Below, in pieces: positions 62,046-64,000 of a stretch of DNA of 64,000 nt. Both the position numbers and the translations under genes were made by a program. The stretch is from TMP-86 sp031394735. GTDB lineage: Bacteria; Pseudomonadota; Gammaproteobacteria; Steroidobacterales; Steroidobacteraceae. Numbering within the stretch: the stretch's first letter is position 1; each line of letters starts with the position of its first letter. The notes beneath the pieces are model-generated. The model was not told the origin of the DNA, ran no database searches, and saw only the letters and a list, made by a program, of their open reading frames with translations. The stretch is from positions 19,612-83,611 of the forward strand of contig JANMXI010000294.1 of the NCBI GenBank assembly GCA_031394735.1. The letters run 5' to 3'.

Positions 62046-62431
62046 GAGGTAGGATTTCCGAAAACGATGCGCAGAATGGCGAACACGGCGGCGGCAGCAG
62101 CCACGATATGCGCGAAGCGCGCTGCCAGCAGGCTGCCGATCTTCGTTGCGGGCGCGTGCACGTAATCTTCGATGATGACGCTGATGCCGAGATAGGAGTG
62201 ATAGGCCAGCGACAACACCAGCAGCAGGAGCAGGAAGCCGTTTAACGGTCTGCCGATAAAGCCGATAACGGCGACATGCTGCAGGGTTCCGAGCGCGAGC
62301 ATCGAGACAACGAACCAGACGGACAGGGGCACCAGCGCGACCGCGCTGACGCGCTGCGCCCACCAATGCTCCGCACCGGTGCGCGCCGACCCCAGACCCA
62401 GCACGCGCCCCAGTGGGCTGCGCAAACTCAC
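62042..62431 (-). CDS. sdhD: succinate dehydrogenase membrane anchor subunit SdhD
   Basis: 129 residues from a GTG at 62431 that overlaps the sdhC stop (GTGA); the longer frame reads into sdhC. WWAQRVSAVALVPLSVWFVV and two more helices (LLLLVLSLAYHSYLGISVII, IVAAAAAVFAILRIVFG) carry the His ligand region AYHSYLG. With SdhC it binds haem and quinone. Confidence 0.93.
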   Translation of the reverse strand: MSLRSPLGRVLGLGSARTGAEHWWAQRVSAVALVPLSVWFVVSMLALGTLQHVAVIGFIGRPLNGFLLLLLVLSLAYHSYLGISVIIEDYVHAPATKIGSLLAARFAHIVAAAAAVFAILRIVFGNPTS

Positions 62432-62808
62432 TTGACCACCCACGCGGTCACGGCGAGGCTCAGCAGCACGGTGCCGGCCACGACCACCCAACCACTGATC
62501 CGGCTCTGTTGGCGTTCGAAGCCCAACCCCGCATCCCAGAACAGATGGCGGATGCCGTTGAGCAGATGAAAGAAAAACGCGGCGGCGAAACCGAGCAGAA
62601 CCAAGATGCCCAATGGACCGCACAACAGCGCGCAGACCGGTTCGTAGCTTGCGACGCCGTCGGCTGCACTGACAAACCATAGCGAGAGCAGCAGAAAGCT
62701 GACAGCCAGCACTACGCCGGATAACCGATGCAGAATGGACAGGGTGTTGCTGATCTGCCAGCGATAAATCCGCACATGCGGAGAGAGCGGCCGTGAGGGT
62801 GTAGCCAT
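62428..62808 (-). CDS. sdhC: succinate dehydrogenase cytochrome b556 subunit SdhC
   Basis: 126 residues: RPLSPHVRIYRWQISNTLSI, then ILHRLSGVVLAVSFLLLSLW, the family signature including the quinone-site Ser/Arg and a haem-ligand region HLLNGIRHLFWDAG. Three membrane helices. Confidence 0.95.
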   Translation of the reverse strand: MATPSRPLSPHVRIYRWQISNTLSILHRLSGVVLAVSFLLLSLWFVSAADGVASYEPVCALLCGPLGILVLLGFAAAFFFHLLNGIRHLFWDAGLGFERQQSRISGWVVVAGTVLLSLAVTAWVVK

Positions 62809-62850
62809 TTTAAAGGGTCCTAATGTCGAGCGTTGGAACCGATGGAGAGG

Positions 62851-63015
62851 TCAAAAGTCGATGCAACGACCACGCAACTCCCAATCACCGTAGCGCGTCG
62901 GGTCCGGACCTTGCCGACCGCCGATTTCCTGCTGTTGCGGCCCTTTTGCAGGCGTCTCTAACGCCGGCCGCGGGTCTTGCGTCGCCGCTCCACCCTGCTC
63001 GTCTGCTTGATTCAT
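62851..63015 (-). CDS. DUF1674 protein, SDHAF4-like succinate dehydrogenase assembly factor
   Basis: 54 residues from the ATG at 63015. The N-terminal half is Gln/Ala/Pro-rich. The C-terminal half, EIGGRQGPDPTRYGDWELRG and RCIDF, is the DUF1674/SDHAF4 signature (EIGGxxGPEPTRYGDWExxGRxxDF). In mitochondria SDHAF4 binds flavinated SDHA. It precedes sdhC on the same strand, 42 bases away, so it heads the sdh operon. The longer frame back to 63117 shows no conserved residues. Confidence 0.85.
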   Translation of the reverse strand: MNQADEQGGAATQDPRPALETPAKGPQQQEIGGRQGPDPTRYGDWELRGRCIDF

Positions 63016-63139
63016 AGGATGCAAAGTTTGCCAGAAAATGGGTTCAAAAACCCAACCAATACACGGGAAAATGCTGTCTTTTACGACCGACGCGCGGCGA
63101 GGATTGACAATGCCCACGGTTCACCCTTTGATGATGCCA

Positions 63140-64000
63140 TGGAACCCTCAGGCGGACGCCTAGCTTATTTGGGAGTTTTACGCATCGGCGGGCCCGACGC
63201 GCTGCCTTTTCTGCAGGGACAATTGTCGAACGACGTCCTAGCCGTACAGCGCGGCAGCAGTCTACTCGCTGCCTGTTCCAGCGCACCGGGACGGGTGCTG
63301 GCGGTTTTGCGGCTGTTCGCGCATCCCTCCGGCGTCGTTGCGCTGCTGCCTCGTGACCTGGTCGGACCCACGCTGGCGCACCTTCGCAAATTCGTCCTGC
63401 GCGCCAAGGTCCAGTTGGATGATGCCAGCGATGTGCTGAGCGTCGGCGGCTGCAACGGACCCGATGCACTCCTCCGCGCCGGCATTCCGGTGCCGCTCGC
63501 CGGCCAGTGCCTACAACTCGCAGAGATTTCCGTCGCAACGGTTCCAGGCGATGCGCAGCGCTTCTGGGTGGTCGCCCCGCCTGCCACGCTGGCGCAGAGC
63601 CTGCAATGGTCGCCGGCATCGACTCCTGATTTTGAGCGCGAGTGGCGACGGCGCGATGTGGAATACGGTCTGCCACAGGTGTATCCTGCCACTCGTGAAT
63701 GCTTTGTTGCGCAGATGTTGAATCTGGATCTCCTCGAGGGCATCAGCTTCACGAAGGGCTGTTACACCGGTCAGGAGATCATCGCGCGCACACAGCATCT
63801 GGGGCGCATCAAACGACGCCTGTTCAAACTCGACTTGCCGCCCGGCTCTTACACCATCGGCGATGCGATCCAGCTTGGCAACGGACGCTCGGGCCGGTTA
63901 ACTGAAGTAGTCGAACTGCCCGAACGTACTGTGGGTCTAGCAGTGTTGAATCTGGAGACCGGCGGCGACACCGACGCGCAGTCACTCCCGGGCGCCGACA
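63140..64000 (+). CDS. ygfZ: folate-binding protein YgfZ (cut by window edge)
   Basis: From the ATG at 63140 the plus strand stays open for 287 codons to the end. The start RLAYLGVLRIGGPDALPFLQ and GQLSNDV is typical, and the YgfZ signature KGCYTGQEIIARTQHLGR carries the conserved Cys. YgfZ (GcvT-like tetrahydrofolate protein) aids maintenance of iron-sulfur enzymes, fitting a place beside the sdh operon. It is divergent from that operon. The last residues of the protein are missing. Confidence 0.92.

Noticed and set aside
60375..62165. 596-codon open frame on the plus strand opposite sdhA
   Set aside because: It is the antisense shadow of a clearly recognised sdhA; the protein is low in recognisable motifs and is a by-product of high GC codon use.
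1..64000. CRISPR arrays, prophage genes, insertion sequences, rRNA or tRNA genes
   Set aside because: No regularly spaced direct repeats, integrase or transposase motifs, or conserved RNA sequences were seen on either strand.

Overview
The window is a GC-rich (about 60 % by eye), densely coded chromosomal segment. It suggests a free-living member of the Gammaproteobacteria with an outer membrane and aerobic respiration. Gene neighbourhoods match those of gammaproteobacterial chromosomes: ftsK-trxB-aat-infA-clpA-clpS, rpmF-plsX-fabH, exbB-exbD-msbA-lpxK-trm112-kdsB, rpoE-rseA-rseB-lepA-lepB-rnc-era-recO-pdxJ-acpS and sdhCDAB-sdhE-ygfX. Sequence flavour and gene content point towards the Xanthomonadales/Nevskiales/Steroidobacterales side of the class, but the exact lineage is inference. 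I saw no rRNA, tRNA, CRISPR array, prophage or insertion sequence.

Layout. (1) 1-6310: cut-off ftsK, thioredoxin reductase, a DUF482 acyltransferase-like protein, Aat, IF-1 and ClpA/ClpS; Aat and ClpS/ClpA belong to the N-end-rule degradation pathway. (2) 6540-12707: a partial type II secretion operon, gspC-D-E-F, without the pseudopilin and inner-membrane genes, then a small acidic protein. (3) 12740-18074: LexA with SOS operators, then a TonB-dependent receptor divergent from a Tat-exported FAD oxidoreductase. (4) 18350-22661: an alanine-zipper lipoprotein convergent with an L,D-transpeptidase (a likely envelope-tethering pair), the fabH-plsX-rpmF run, and a Maf-family pyrophosphatase. (5) 22665-29982: RluC, RNase E with a long leader, a membrane protein, a low-molecular-weight phosphatase, an unknown exported protein and a quinone oxidoreductase. 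(6) 30026-41397: KdsB, Trm112, LpxK, MsbA, ExbD, ExbB, ComEC, a DUF2062 protein, LolD, two LolC/E permeases and a small periplasmic protein, dominated by LPS and lipoprotein transport. (7) 41514-52782: Mfd, a 221-bp palindromic intergenic element, a LOV-like PAS/GGDEF protein, NagZ, RlmD, an exonuclease, AcpS, PdxJ, RecO, Era and RNase III. (8) 52779-58596: DUF4845 protein, LepB, LepA, glutaredoxin-like protein, RseB, RseA and sigma-E with its own sigma-E promoter. (9) 58708-64000: YgfX, SdhE, SdhBADC, an SDHAF4-like DUF1674 protein, and a cut-off YgfZ.

How the genes work together. Much of the window concerns building and guarding the cell envelope: Kdo activation, lipid A kinase, MsbA, Lol, Lpp anchoring, signal peptidase, the sigma-E stress circuit and type II secretion. 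The rest is housekeeping for translation, RNA decay, DNA repair and respiration. Genes are packed with stop/start overlaps (ATGA, GTGA, TTGA), so translational coupling is common, and TTG starts are unusually frequent.

The observations most worth checking are: the nested inverted-repeat element at 44971-45191; a LOV-like PAS/GGDEF protein that has lost both the photoactive cysteine and the GGDEF signature but keeps an RxxD I-site; a ComEC whose beta-lactamase-like domain has lost metal ligands; a GspE without the zinc tetracysteine; and an SDHAF4-like gene leading an sdh operon that also carries SdhE.
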